The notes: generated from the sequence alone by a model not told the origin. A stretch of 64,000 nucleotides of DNA from Dyella_B acidisoli (GCF_049532895.1 NZ_CP064031.1:3658001-3722000), one strand, 5' to 3'. Shown: positions 37,037-45,075, counted from the first letter of the stretch. Numbers and translations are program-made.

Positions 37037-37658
37037 GTCGACGTTCCTCGGCTTGTTGCATCAGTTCGGACAGTTCGGCATCGCGCCGGCCATGACGTTC
37101 GGCCAAGCCGTGAAGCACGCCTGCACGATTGGCAGCGACGTGGTTCTGGCTCAGCTTGAATTTCCCTTCGATGCGCTCGATCGCGATATCAATACCTACG
37201 ATCATGCGCAGCATTTTTTCTACGTGATCTGCAGGTGCATCATCCACGTGCCAGGGTTTCGGCTGTGTTGCTTCGTGGCGGTCGGTGAGTCGCTCCAGCA
37301 AGCGGCGCAGCCATGCTTGATCTTCCATCACACGCAAGCGGCCATGCACGTGCACGACGGCGTAGTTCCAGGTAGGTACCTCGCGGCCGTGCTTGTGTTT
37401 GCTTGGATACCAGTTGGGACTGACGTAGCCTTCTGCGCCGTGAAAGATCACCAGCACTTGCGCGCCGTCTGCTTTCGCCAATTCGTTGCCGCGCGCTACG
37501 TGGCCATGCAGGGAAACGTCGTCAACCAGTTCCAGCGGCACGTGATTCGCAGCCAGCCCATCCGCACTCTGCATGACAATGGTGGCGAACGGATAGTCGC
37601 GCATCAACGCATGCAGCACGTCGGTGCGTGTTTCATGGAAGGGCTTGGGTAGATACAT
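37026..37658 (-). CDS. PaiB-type FMN-binding protein
   Basis: 210 aa of the FMN-binding negative transcriptional regulator (PaiB) family: MYLPKPFHETR at the start, GHVARGNEL, FHGAEGYVSPNWYPSK and KHGREVPTWNYAVVHVHG are typical, as is KLSQNHVAANRAGV near the end. In Bacillus PaiB affects protease and sporulation genes; in Gram-negatives the function is unclear and an FMN-dependent enzyme is equally possible. The gene lies 13 bp after argF'. Confidence 0.87.
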   Translation of the reverse strand: MYLPKPFHETRTDVLHALMRDYPFATIVMQSADGLAANHVPLELVDDVSLHGHVARGNELAKADGAQVLVIFHGAEGYVSPNWYPSKHKHGREVPTWNYAVVHVHGRLRVMEDQAWLRRLLERLTDRHEATQPKPWHVDDAPADHVEKMLRMIVGIDIAIERIEGKFKLSQNHVAANRAGVLHGLAERHGRRDAELSELMQQAEERRHES

Positions 37659-37671
37659 GCCGTGCTCGCGA

Positions 37672-38679
37672 TTATTTTTGCGCGATCAACGATGTCATCA
37701 CCGCTTTTTGCACATGCAAGCGGTTCTCGGCTTCGTCGATGGCAATGCAGGCCGGTGAATCCATCACCGCATCGGTGGCCTTGATGTTCCGGCGCAACGG
37801 CAGGCAATGGCTGAAGACACCGTTATTGGTGAGCGCCATCTTCGCTTCGTCGACGATGAAGTGCTTGTGTGCGTCGCGGATCGGCTTTTCATTTTCCCAG
37901 CGGCCGAAGAATGGCAGCGCGCCCCAGCTCTTGGCATAAACGACATCGGCGCCGCGATAGGCTTCCTCGATGTTGTGGCTGACGGTGAGCGAGCCGCCGT
38001 TCTCCTTCGCGTTCTGTTCTCCGTAGGCCATATAGCGCTCATCCAGCACGTAATCCGGCGTTGGGCACAGCAGCGTGACATCCATGCCCATCTTGGTGGC
38101 GATCAGCAGTGCCGAATTGGCTACCGCCGTATTCAGCGGCTTCGGGTGATAGGTCCAGGTGAGCACGTATTTGCGGCCAGTAAGATCACCGAAGCGTTCT
38201 TTCAGCGCCAACGCATGCGCCAGTTCCTGGCAAGGATGCGTGATGGTTTCCATGTTGATCACCGGCACCGTGGCGTACTGCGCGAACGCCTTGATGACGG
38301 CATCCTCGCGGTCCACCGACCAATCCTGAAATTTCGGAAAGGCACGCACGGCGATCAGGTCGACATAGCGGCTCAGCACGCGTGCCACTTCGGCAATGTG
38401 CTCTTCCGCTTCGCCATCCATTACCACGCCAGGGCGGAATTCGATCGGCCATGCGTCTTTGCCGGGCGATAGCACGATGGCGTGACCACCGAGGTGGAAT
38501 GCACCCAGCTCAAAGCTCGTACGTGTACGCATCGAGGGATTGAAGAACAGCAGCGCCACCGATTTGCCAGCCAGTTGCTGACCACGCGGCGAGCGCTTGA
38601 ATGCGGTGGCTTGCTCAAGCAGCGCGTCGATCTCTGCGCGGCTGTAATCCTGGGTAGTGAGGAAATGACGAAGTGACAT
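37672..38679 (-). CDS. argF': N-acetylornithine carbamoyltransferase
   Basis: 335 aa. The carbamoyl phosphate site is NPSMRTRTSFELGAFHLGG, where ornithine carbamoyltransferases have a STRT core. HPCQELAHALAL and WTYHPKPLNTAV follow, and HCLPLRRN is near the C-terminus. The sequence is of the acetylornithine carbamoyltransferase type, so the pathway makes N-acetylcitrulline. It is the first gene of the arg-pro run, with GGAG about 6 nt before the ATG, and is directly behind a terminator and leader ORF, which suggests attenuation control. Confidence 0.93.
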   Translation of the reverse strand: MSLRHFLTTQDYSRAEIDALLEQATAFKRSPRGQQLAGKSVALLFFNPSMRTRTSFELGAFHLGGHAIVLSPGKDAWPIEFRPGVVMDGEAEEHIAEVARVLSRYVDLIAVRAFPKFQDWSVDREDAVIKAFAQYATVPVINMETITHPCQELAHALALKERFGDLTGRKYVLTWTYHPKPLNTAVANSALLIATKMGMDVTLLCPTPDYVLDERYMAYGEQNAKENGGSLTVSHNIEEAYRGADVVYAKSWGALPFFGRWENEKPIRDAHKHFIVDEAKMALTNNGVFSHCLPLRRNIKATDAVMDSPACIAIDEAENRLHVQKAVMTSLIAQK

Positions 38680-38693
38680 CGTTGACTCCAGTC

Positions 38694-38727
38694 AAAAAAC
38701 AAAAAACCCGGCACAAGGGCCGGGTTT
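38694..38727 (-). terminator. Attenuator terminator before argF'
   Basis: Reading leftward: AACCCGGC, CCTTGT loop, GCCGGGTT, then a T-rich run (TTTTTTG TTTTTT), ending 15 bp before the argF' start. The stem arms are at 38719-38726 and 38705-38712. A canonical rho-independent terminator in this position, upstream of an operon and not behind a gene, is a strong sign of attenuation. Confidence 0.9.
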
Positions 38728-38761
38728 CGTCGTCGTATTACACATGCAACGTGGCGACAGC

Positions 38762-38866
38762 CTACCCGGCCGAATGTCGATTCAGCGGTCGGCGCGCACG
38801 CGAGGTCATGCCAGCGGCCATGCGGGCGCTGGTAAGCACGGTAGCGGTATAGACGGCTGAAGACAT
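38762..38866 (-). CDS. Arg-rich leader peptide of the arg operon (candidate)
   Basis: 34-codon ORF, ATG at 38866, TAG at 38764-38762, with CGGAAG about 5-8 nt upstream of the ATG. Arg codons are at positions 15, 23, 25, 26 and 30 (CGC, CGT, CGC, CGA, CGA); codons 25-26 are adjacent. The last codons (GCC GGG T) contain the 8-nt segment GGCCGGGT (38764-38771) that is fully complementary to the 5' arm of the downstream terminator (38718-38725). This is the layout of ribosome-mediated attenuation: stalling for lack of Arg-tRNA would expose the segment to form the antiterminator. Inferred from sequence only. Confidence 0.7.
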   Translation of the reverse strand: MSSAVYTATVLTSARMAAGMTSRARRPLNRHSAG

Positions 38867-38891
38867 GAGGCTTCCGGGTGGTTGAATCTCA

Positions 38892-38920
38892 ATCATGACG
38901 GGATTTTCGTTGCCATGCAA
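38892..38920 (-). promoter_or_regulatory. Weak candidate promoter of the arg operon
   Basis: TTGCAT (38920-38915), a 17-nt spacer, and CATGAT (38897-38892) lie just upstream of the leader ORF on the minus strand. Match to sigma-70 consensus is only partial (3/6 and 4/6), so this is tentative. Confidence 0.3.
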
Positions 38921-38937
38921 CAGAAAAGTTCGGAGTG

Positions 38938-38977
38938 CAAAAAGAAAGGCGACCGCGCCAGAGGCAACGGTCGCCTT
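38938..38977 (-). terminator. Terminator of the glycine-zipper protein gene
   Basis: AAGGCGACCG / CGGTCGCCTT stem (38968-38977 and 38946-38955), with a T-rich tract (TTTCTTTTT) on the minus strand. It separates the preceding gene from the arg operon. Confidence 0.85.
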
Positions 38978-38997
38978 GATGAGGAACGTGCTATCGC

Positions 38998-39555
38998 TCA
39001 GTCAGCGGGGGAAACGCTCACCCGCACCCGGAGACGCTCACCCGGGTCGTAGCTGAGGCGCGACATATAGACGTCGCCGTGATAGCGATACTCCACGTCA
39101 TAGCCGATGATCTGGCGCTGCTCGCTGACCTGGGTGACCGGCTGGCAAACGGTCTGGGTGGAGCTGTAAGTCTGCCCACCACTGGCGACGGAGTTACCGA
39201 CGGCACCGCCCGCCACCGCACCGCCCACAATAGCCGCCGTATTACCGCGACCATGACCAATGGTGCTGCCGAGCACGCCACCGACAACCGCGCCGAGCAC
39301 TGTGCCCACACCCTTATTACCCGGAGTCTGCTGCACCACCTGCTGGTCATAGCACTGGGTAGTGGGGGCTGCCGTACGGGCTACACCATAGACCGGATCG
39401 ACGCGCAGCACGTCGGCCCAGGCATAGTGCGCGTTATCCGGACCCGCAGCGCCCTGCGGAGGCGGCGGAGGCGGATACCCGCCTTGCTGCGCCAGCGCTC
39501 CGGTAGAAGCCACGGCGAGCGCAAGCAGGGGGATCAACAGCGTTTTCTTGTTCAT
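38998..39555 (-). CDS. Glycine-zipper (SlyB/17-kDa-type) outer membrane-associated protein
   Basis: 185 aa from the ATG at 39555, which has a strong AGGAGG site; the frame to 39759 overlaps the cysS start. Signal peptide MNKKTLLIPLLALAVAST...ALAQ with AxA cleavage, then a Pro-rich segment (YPPPPPPQG), and a glycine-zipper 2TM domain (GTVLGAVVGGVLGSTIGHGRG and IVGGAVAGGAVGNS). The C-terminal domain (QTVCQPVTQVSEQRQIIGYDVEYRY) is shared with many surface antigen-like proteins in this group. It has no lipobox Cys at the cleavage site. Role in envelope stability is inferred. Confidence 0.85.
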   Translation of the reverse strand: MNKKTLLIPLLALAVASTGALAQQGGYPPPPPPQGAAGPDNAHYAWADVLRVDPVYGVARTAAPTTQCYDQQVVQQTPGNKGVGTVLGAVVGGVLGSTIGHGRGNTAAIVGGAVAGGAVGNSVASGGQTYSSTQTVCQPVTQVSEQRQIIGYDVEYRYHGDVYMSRLSYDPGERLRVRVSVSPAD

Positions 39556-39757
39556 GGACAACCTCCTGAAGAGGGATTCGGGCGCGTTGTGCGCATGGTT
39601 AAATTTCAGCAAATTCACACTGAATCCACGCTTAGAACGACCGCAACTTAGTGCCGCGTTGCCAGACGTTTTCGAAACTTTTGCAGCGGTTTCTGGCAGC
39701 ACTCCCGTAAGAGCTTGATAAGATGGTGGGCTTATTGACCTGACTGCGCCACCTGCC

Positions 39758-41134
39758 ATGCCGATCTCGCTCTATAACAGCCTCAGCCGCCGCATCGAGC
39801 CCTTTGCGCCGCTCGATCCGAGCCGGGTGACGGTCTATCTGTGCGGGCCTACGGTCTATAACTACGTTCATATTGGCAATGCGCGTGGCCCGGTGGTGTT
39901 CGACGTGCTGGTGAAACTGTTGCGCCGGCATTACCCGAAGGTGATCTACGCCCGCAACATCACCGACGTGGACGACAAGATCAATACCGCTGCTATCGAA
40001 CAGGGTGTGCCGATCGGCCAGATCACCAGCCGCTTCACCCAGGCCTACCGCGAAGACATGGCCGAGTTGGGCATTGCACCGCCGGACGTGGAACCCCATG
40101 CCACCGCGCACATCGGTCAGATCATCGCCATGATTCAGACCCTCATCCAGAGTGGTCATGCCTACGAAGCGGAAAGCCATGTGCTATTCGACGTGGCCTC
40201 CTACGCCGCCTACGGTGCACTGTCAGGCCGCGATACCGACGAGCTGATCGCCGGCGCGCGCGTGGAAGTGGCGCCCTACAAAAAGAATCCCACCGACTTT
40301 GTGCTGTGGAAGCCATCCACCCCGGAGCTGCCCGGCTGGGACAGCCCCTGGGGTCGCGGCCGACCGGGCTGGCATATCGAATGCTCAGCGATGACTGCGG
40401 CACATCTGGGCGAAACCATCGACATCCACGCGGGCGGCGTGGACCTGCAATTTCCGCATCACGAGAATGAAATCGCCCAATCCACCTGCGCACATGGCGG
40501 CAAGGTGTTCGCGCGCTGGTGGCTGCACAACGGCATGCTCACCTTCGAAGGACGCAAGATGTCCAAGTCGCTGGGCAACGTGCTGCACGTGCATGAGCTG
40601 CTGAAACAACATCCGCATGAAGCGCTGCGCCTATTGTTGCTGCGTGGTCACTATCGTCAACCATTGGATTGGTCGGACGCTGCCATTGCACAAGCCATCA
40701 GCACGCTGGACGGCTGGTACCGCGTGCTACGCGAATTGGGCGACATCGCCGTCGATGTCACTCAGCCACTGCCCGTTCCCGAGCGCCTGGAAGCGGCGCT
40801 TTGCGACGATATGAACACGCCACAAGCGCTGGCCGAACTGTCTTTGCTTGCGGATGCCGCGCGGCAAACACCCAGCCCCGCCACGAAAGCCGCCTTGCTC
40901 GGCGGCGGCGCAACACTCGGCTTGCTGCAGCAGGATGCTGAAGCTTGGTTCAAGCAGGCGAGCGGTAGCGATGTGGACGCCCAACGCGTCGAGACACTGC
41001 TGGAAGAACGCCGTGCCGCACGCGCCGCCCGCGATTTCGCTCGCGCGGACGCGATCCGCAATGAGCTGACAGCCATGGGTGTGGCGATCGAGGACGGCAC
41101 CCAAGGCACGCGCTGGAGCGTGGCAAAGCATTGA
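39758..41134 (+). CDS. cysS: Cysteinyl-tRNA synthetase
   Basis: 458-aa class I synthetase. The zinc Cys in YLCGPTVYN (Cys29), HIGN (about 38-41, the HIGH motif), HHENEIAQS and KMSKS (FEGRKMSKSLGN, about 265) are all present. Divergent from the glycine-zipper gene. sufE follows at 41184, 49 bp downstream. It charges tRNA-Cys. Confidence 0.97.
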   Translation: MPISLYNSLSRRIEPFAPLDPSRVTVYLCGPTVYNYVHIGNARGPVVFDVLVKLLRRHYPKVIYARNITDVDDKINTAAIEQGVPIGQITSRFTQAYREDMAELGIAPPDVEPHATAHIGQIIAMIQTLIQSGHAYEAESHVLFDVASYAAYGALSGRDTDELIAGARVEVAPYKKNPTDFVLWKPSTPELPGWDSPWGRGRPGWHIECSAMTAAHLGETIDIHAGGVDLQFPHHENEIAQSTCAHGGKVFARWWLHNGMLTFEGRKMSKSLGNVLHVHELLKQHPHEALRLLLLRGHYRQPLDWSDAAIAQAISTLDGWYRVLRELGDIAVDVTQPLPVPERLEAALCDDMNTPQALAELSLLADAARQTPSPATKAALLGGGATLGLLQQDAEAWFKQASGSDVDAQRVETLLEERRAARAARDFARADAIRNELTAMGVAIEDGTQGTRWSVAKH

Positions 41135-41183
41135 AATGGCCAGGTTCGGCCCGAGCTAAGCCGAACCGCGCGATAATTCATCC

Positions 41184-41618
41184 ATGAACACTCTAGCCAC
41201 CACGAGCGCCATCCAGGCCCAACAAGACATTGCTGACGAATTCGCCTTCTTCGGCGACTGGACCGAGCGCTACCAATACCTGATCGACCTCGGTAAACAG
41301 TTGCCGCCCTTCCCCGATGAGTGGAAGAGCGAGGACTATCGCGTGCACGGCTGCCAGTCGATGGTGTGGCTGATCCCCAGCGGTGACGCTTCCAACATGC
41401 ACTTCGATGCCACCAGCGATTCGGCCATCGTCTCTGGCTTGATCGCGCTGGTGTTGCGCGTGTATTCGGATCGCTCGGCGGCGGAGATCGTGGCCAGCGA
41501 ACCGGCTTTTATCCAGGAGATCGGGCTGGCCAAGCATCTGTCACCCACGCGATCCAACGGTTTGGTGGCGATGTTGGCGAAGCTGAAAGCACACGCCGCG
41601 GCGGCGCTCGAAAAGTAA
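41184..41618 (+). CDS. sufE: SufE-family sulfur acceptor
   Basis: 144 aa; accepts persulfide sulfur from a cysteine desulfurase for Fe-S cluster assembly. The reactive Cys is in YRVHGCQSMVWL (Cys57). Features FFGDWTERYQYLIDLGKQLP and GLIALVLRVYSDRSAAEI match the SufE/CsdE family. There is no sufBCDS cluster here; the gene is in tandem with cysS. Confidence 0.93.
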   Translation: MNTLATTSAIQAQQDIADEFAFFGDWTERYQYLIDLGKQLPPFPDEWKSEDYRVHGCQSMVWLIPSGDASNMHFDATSDSAIVSGLIALVLRVYSDRSAAEIVASEPAFIQEIGLAKHLSPTRSNGLVAMLAKLKAHAAAALEK

Positions 41619-41687
41619 GTTGGAGTACAAACCCCAGCATCACCGCATTGCATGCATGGCATACGTTGGGGTTTGCACCCCAACCTA
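41615..41687. repeat. GTAGGTTGGGGT palindrome after sufE
   Basis: Arm GTAAGTTGGAGTACAAACCC (41615-41638) and the inverted copy GTTGGGGTTTGCACCCCAAC (41664-41687) agree as inverted repeats at most positions. The sufE TAA stop lies within the first arm. A terminator follows directly; dksA is convergent. Confidence 0.75.
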
Positions 41688-41688
41688 C

Positions 41689-41717
41689 AAAAAGCCCCGC
41701 ACTTGGCGGGGCTTTTT
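41689..41717. terminator. Bidirectional terminator between sufE and dksA
   Basis: AAAAAGCCCCGC - ACTTG - GCGGGGCTTTTT: a perfect 12-bp stem with A/T tracts on both sides, able to stop transcription from sufE (rightward) and from dksA (leftward). Confidence 0.92.
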
Positions 41718-41740
41718 CGTTCCGGCCGAAGCCACAAACG

Positions 41741-42808
41741 TCAGTCGCCCATCTGCTTCTGCAAATGTTCGCGACGCTCCTGAGCATCCAGCGAGAGCGT
41801 AGCGATCGGGCGGGCATCGAGGCGTTCGAGGCCGATTTCCTCATCGGTCTCCTCGCAATAGCCGTAGCGACCTTCCTCGATGCGACGCAGCGCCTTGTCG
41901 ATCTTGGAGATCAGCTTGCGATAGCGATCGCGGGTGCGCAGCTCCAGCGAATTTTCCGTTTCGCGGGTGGCGCGTTCGGCTTCGTCGCCTACGTCACGTA
42001 CTTCATCGCGCAGGTTTTCCATAGTCTGGCGCGACTCTTCCACCAACTGGTCGCGCCACACGCGCAGCTTGTTGCGGAAGTAAGCGAGATGACGAGGATT
42101 CATGTACTCCTCGTCGGACGAAGGACGATAGCCGGGAGGCAGATCGATGTTCGTAGTAATGGGCAGGGCGTAACGACCGTCTTCGCGGGTTACACCATTA
42201 TCGAGCGTTGTAGCGGAGCTATTCATTGAGGACTGCGTTGTCTTCTGCTTTTTGCTGGTGGAGTTATGCGCAGTGGCATTCGCTACGCGCGGCGCCGTGG
42301 GGCCCACGGCACTCGCTACCTTGCCCGCAATGGGCCTGGCAGCGGGGGATGATACGGGTTGTGATGTTGCAGTTTGTGTAGCTGGCGTTGGCCGTTTGGA
42401 AGCGGTAGCAGGCGCAGGTGCCGGAGTGGGGTGCGGGGCCGACTTGGTGACAGTCTTTTCCGCAACCTTCTTGACGGGTGCCTGCTTGGCGGCCGGCGCG
42501 GCGTGCTTGGCTTCCGGCTTCGGAGCCGACGGCTTGACCGCCTGCTTCACTGCCTTGACCGGCTCGGCCTTCTTAGGCTGCGGCTTGGGGGCTGGCTTGG
42601 CCACAACCTTTTTGGCCGGCGGCGCCTTTTTGGCAGCAGCCTTGGCCGGCGCTTTCTTCACCGCAGCCTTCTTGACAGGCTCGGCCTTCTTCGCGGATTT
42701 GGGCGCAGCGACCTTGGCCTTGCTGGCCTTGGCTTCGTTGCTCTTACCCGCAGCCTTTCCCTGTGCAGCTTTCTTGGCGGCGGTGGTACTACGCGTGGTT
42801 TTCGCCAT
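41741..42808 (-). CDS. dksA: DksA-family RNA polymerase-binding regulator with long basic N-terminal extension
   Basis: 355 aa. The last about 150 residues form DksA: NPRHLAYFRNKLRVWRDQL, a coiled-coil with tip DEAERAT (Asp-x-x-Glu-x-Ala, where E. coli has DxxDxA) and SLELRTRDRYRKLISKI. In the zinc finger only Cys318 of the four ligands remains; T321, S339 and A342 replace the others. The first about 200 residues are Lys/Ala/Pro-rich repeats (KAAQGKAAGK, AKKAPPAKK) like AlgP or histone H1, suited to nucleic acid binding. Mediates ppGpp-linked transcription control. GCC-rich tail length varies between strains in such genes. Confidence 0.93.
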   Translation of the reverse strand: MAKTTRSTTAAKKAAQGKAAGKSNEAKASKAKVAAPKSAKKAEPVKKAAVKKAPAKAAAKKAPPAKKVVAKPAPKPQPKKAEPVKAVKQAVKPSAPKPEAKHAAPAAKQAPVKKVAEKTVTKSAPHPTPAPAPATASKRPTPATQTATSQPVSSPAARPIAGKVASAVGPTAPRVANATAHNSTSKKQKTTQSSMNSSATTLDNGVTREDGRYALPITTNIDLPPGYRPSSDEEYMNPRHLAYFRNKLRVWRDQLVEESRQTMENLRDEVRDVGDEAERATRETENSLELRTRDRYRKLISKIDKALRRIEEGRYGYCEETDEEIGLERLDARPIATLSLDAQERREHLQKQMGD

Positions 42809-42931
42809 TTACCTTCACCATTTTGGCCTTGGCGGCCGGCTGTTATAGCCCAATACCGTTCACACCGGCAACCATCCTTCTGGAATACTTACATTCTTGA
42901 GTCTCAAAGCGGTTTCGGCCATGTGAACGCC

Positions 42932-43201
42932 GTGAGTCGATTGATCATCTTCCTGCTCAACCTCTACAAACGCTTCGTGAGCCCTCTATTGGGACAGCGT
43001 TGTCGCTTTTACCCCAGTTGCTCGGATTATGCACGCACTGCAGTCTCCCGCTTCGGTCCATGGCAAGGCGGTTTGCTGGCCGGGTGGCGGATACTACGCT
43101 GTCAGCCGCTGTGCCCGGGCGGTAACGATCCTGTGCCCGAGCATTTCCATTTTCCCAGCTGCCGCGCCACCGACAAGGGACCCGAAGATGGGGCTCCTTG
43201 A
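42932..43201 (+). CDS. yidD: Membrane protein insertion efficiency factor YidD
   Basis: 89 aa from a GTG at 42932 (another GTG is at 42923). The family signature is SRLIIFLLNLYKRFVSPLLG followed by QRCRFYPSCSDYA, then GGLLAGWRILRCQPLCPGG. It is a small amphipathic inner membrane-associated protein assisting YidC. It is normally near rpmH/rnpA/yidC; here it stands alone, divergent from dksA. The C-terminal extension (HFHFPSCRATDKGPEDGAP) is ordinary. Confidence 0.85.
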   Translation: MSRLIIFLLNLYKRFVSPLLGQRCRFYPSCSDYARTAVSRFGPWQGGLLAGWRILRCQPLCPGGNDPVPEHFHFPSCRATDKGPEDGAP

Positions 43202-43255
43202 GCACGACACAAGTCCAACGCGTTTTTTAGTTTCCCTTTTCTTTAAGGAGTTCGC

Positions 43256-44593
43256 ATGTCCACCGATTGGCTGATCAAGAACGCCGAACTGGTCAATGAA
43301 GGGCGTCGTTTCCATGCCGATCTGCGCGTCAAGCACGGTCGCATCGACAACATCGGCGGCGACCTGGCCGCCCGCCCTGGCGAGCAGGTGATCGACGCCA
43401 GCGGACTGTGGCTGCTGCCGGGCATGATCGATGACCAGGTCCACTTTCGCGAACCCGGGCTTACGCACAAGGCCGACATCGCGCACGAGTCGCGTGCCTG
43501 TGCCGCCGGCGGCATTACCAGCTTCATGGAAATGCCCAATACCAAACCACCGGCCCTGGACCGCGAGTCGCTGGAAGCCAAGTACGAGCGCGCGGCGCAA
43601 ACCTCGGCCGTGAATTACGCCTTCTACATGGGCGCCAGCAACGACAACCTCGAAGCGATCCGCACGCTGGACCCCAAGGCCGCACCCGGTGTGAAAGTTT
43701 TCATGGGCGCCTCCACGGGCAACATGCTGGTGGACAATCCCGACACGCTGGACGGTATCTTCCGCGAAGCGCCCACACCGATCATCACGCACTGCGAAGA
43801 CACGCCGATGATCGACGCGCTGCACGCCAAGGCGCGCGAAACGTATGGCGAACATATTCCCGCGCGCGAGCACCCGCTGATCCGTTCGCGCGAGGCCTGC
43901 ATCAAATCGACCCGGTTGGCGATCTCGCTGGCCCAAAAACACGGCACCCGCCTGCACGTGCTGCACATTTCCACCGCGGACGAGCTTGCCCTGTTCCAAC
44001 CCGGCCCGCTCAAAGGCAAGAAGATCACCGCCGAAACCTGCGTGCACTTCCTGCATTTCAGTGACGAGGATTACGACCGGCTCGGCTTCCTGATCAAGTG
44101 CAACCCGGCCATCAAAACCGCCGCCGATCGCGAAGCCATCACCAAGGCAGTAGCGGAAGGCCGTATCGACGTGCTCGCCACCGACCACGCACCGCATCTG
44201 CTGGAAGAAAAAGGGCAGACCTACGACAAGGCACCCTCCGGCTTGCCGCTGGTGCAGTTCGCGCTGCAGACCGCGTTACAGCGTGTGACCGAAGGCAAGT
44301 TGACCTTGGAGCGCGTGGTGGAAGCCGTGAGCCATGCGCCGGCCACATTGTTCGACGTGCACGAGCGCGGCTTTCTGCGCGAGGGTTACGCTGCCGACCT
44401 GGTGCTGGTCGATCCAAACAAGCCGCACTTGGTGCGTCGCGGGCAGGTACTTTCCAAATGCGGCTGGTCGCCTTTCGAGGGCTATACCTTCAACAGCTCG
44501 ATTGCCGCCACGTTCGTCAACGGACGGCGCGTATGGGACGGCTCGAACGTGGACGGCGCCGTGCGCGGTGAACGACTGGCGTTTGATCGATAG
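43256..44593 (+). CDS. pyrC: Dihydroorotase (class with QxH metal motif)
   Basis: 445-aa amidohydrolase of the dihydroorotase family: GMIDDQVHFREPGLTHK at about 57-72, FMEMPNTKPPA, GVKVFMGAST with the Lys expected to be carbamylated, ITHCED, HVLHIST and ATDHAPH with the catalytic Asp. The first His of the HxH motif is Gln here (DDQVH), as in a known subgroup in Bacteroidetes and Xanthomonadales. It closes carbamoyl aspartate to dihydroorotate. Downstream lies a CTCTC hairpin and a convergent gene. Confidence 0.9.
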   Translation: MSTDWLIKNAELVNEGRRFHADLRVKHGRIDNIGGDLAARPGEQVIDASGLWLLPGMIDDQVHFREPGLTHKADIAHESRACAAGGITSFMEMPNTKPPALDRESLEAKYERAAQTSAVNYAFYMGASNDNLEAIRTLDPKAAPGVKVFMGASTGNMLVDNPDTLDGIFREAPTPIITHCEDTPMIDALHAKARETYGEHIPAREHPLIRSREACIKSTRLAISLAQKHGTRLHVLHISTADELALFQPGPLKGKKITAETCVHFLHFSDEDYDRLGFLIKCNPAIKTAADREAITKAVAEGRIDVLATDHAPHLLEEKGQTYDKAPSGLPLVQFALQTALQRVTEGKLTLERVVEAVSHAPATLFDVHERGFLREGYAADLVLVDPNKPHLVRRGQVLSKCGWSPFEGYTFNSSIAATFVNGRRVWDGSNVDGAVRGERLAFDR

Positions 44594-44615
44594 ATCTAGC
44601 GAAATGCAAGGCAAG

Positions 44616-44638
44616 CCCCTCTCTTGAACGGAGAGGGG
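44616..44638. terminator. Hairpin between convergent pyrC and YbaY-like gene
   Basis: CCCCTCTC - TTGAACG - GAGAGGGG with no T-tract; a CTCTCCCC-family palindrome in a convergent gap, possibly a bidirectional terminator. Confidence 0.5.
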
Positions 44639-44643
44639 TGAGG

Positions 44644-45075
44644 TCAGTGCAACTCGGAAACCACCACCAACACCGGCCCTTCATTGCCGGAATCTCCAAG
44701 CACCCTGATCGGCGTATCGTTCGACGCCAACGTACGATCGCCTTGCTTGATGCTGGCCGACACGGTGAAATCTGTACCGCTGACCAGGTCGCCAGGCTCG
44801 TAACTCAACACGAAAGAAACCGGTGACGCACCGATGGGCGCGATGCGGTCGCTTGCGATCATTCGCGCAGGCGCATCATGCCGGTCGAGCGTGACGACCA
44901 GATAGGCATCGGGCGGCAAGTCATGCGCGAGGTGATAATCCACTTCCCCGCTCAATGACTTCATCAACGTCTGCTGCTGCGCTGCCTCCTGCTTATGCTT
45001 GCCAAAATGCGGCATCCAGCTGCAACCGGCCAGCACAACCGTGCCGGCCAAAAGCACTCCGTAGCGAATTTTCAT
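44644..45075 (-). CDS. YbaY-like lipoprotein
   Basis: 143 aa from the ATG at 45075; AAGGAGTC lies upstream. Lipobox LAGC gives Cys at about residue 18 after a short hydrophobic core. The mature part (SLSGEVDYHLAHDLPPDAYLVVTL, PVSFVLSYEPGDLVSGTDFTVSASI) is the domain found in E. coli YbaY and META/HslJ-adjacent proteins, of unknown function. The frame to 45192 extends upstream without a signal for translation. Confidence 0.83.
   Translation of the reverse strand: MKIRYGVLLAGTVVLAGCSWMPHFGKHKQEAAQQQTLMKSLSGEVDYHLAHDLPPDAYLVVTLDRHDAPARMIASDRIAPIGASPVSFVLSYEPGDLVSGTDFTVSASIKQGDRTLASNDTPIRVLGDSGNEGPVLVVVSELH

Noticed and set aside
39690..39725. Sigma-70-like promoter (GATAAGAT) ahead of cysS
   Set aside because: No acceptable -35 at the right distance; it was not listed as a feature.
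42374..42931. Long frame upstream of yidD and the Gly/Ala-rich frames opposite the dksA tail
   Set aside because: They are antisense translations of the repetitive DksA tail; yidD starts with its own motif.
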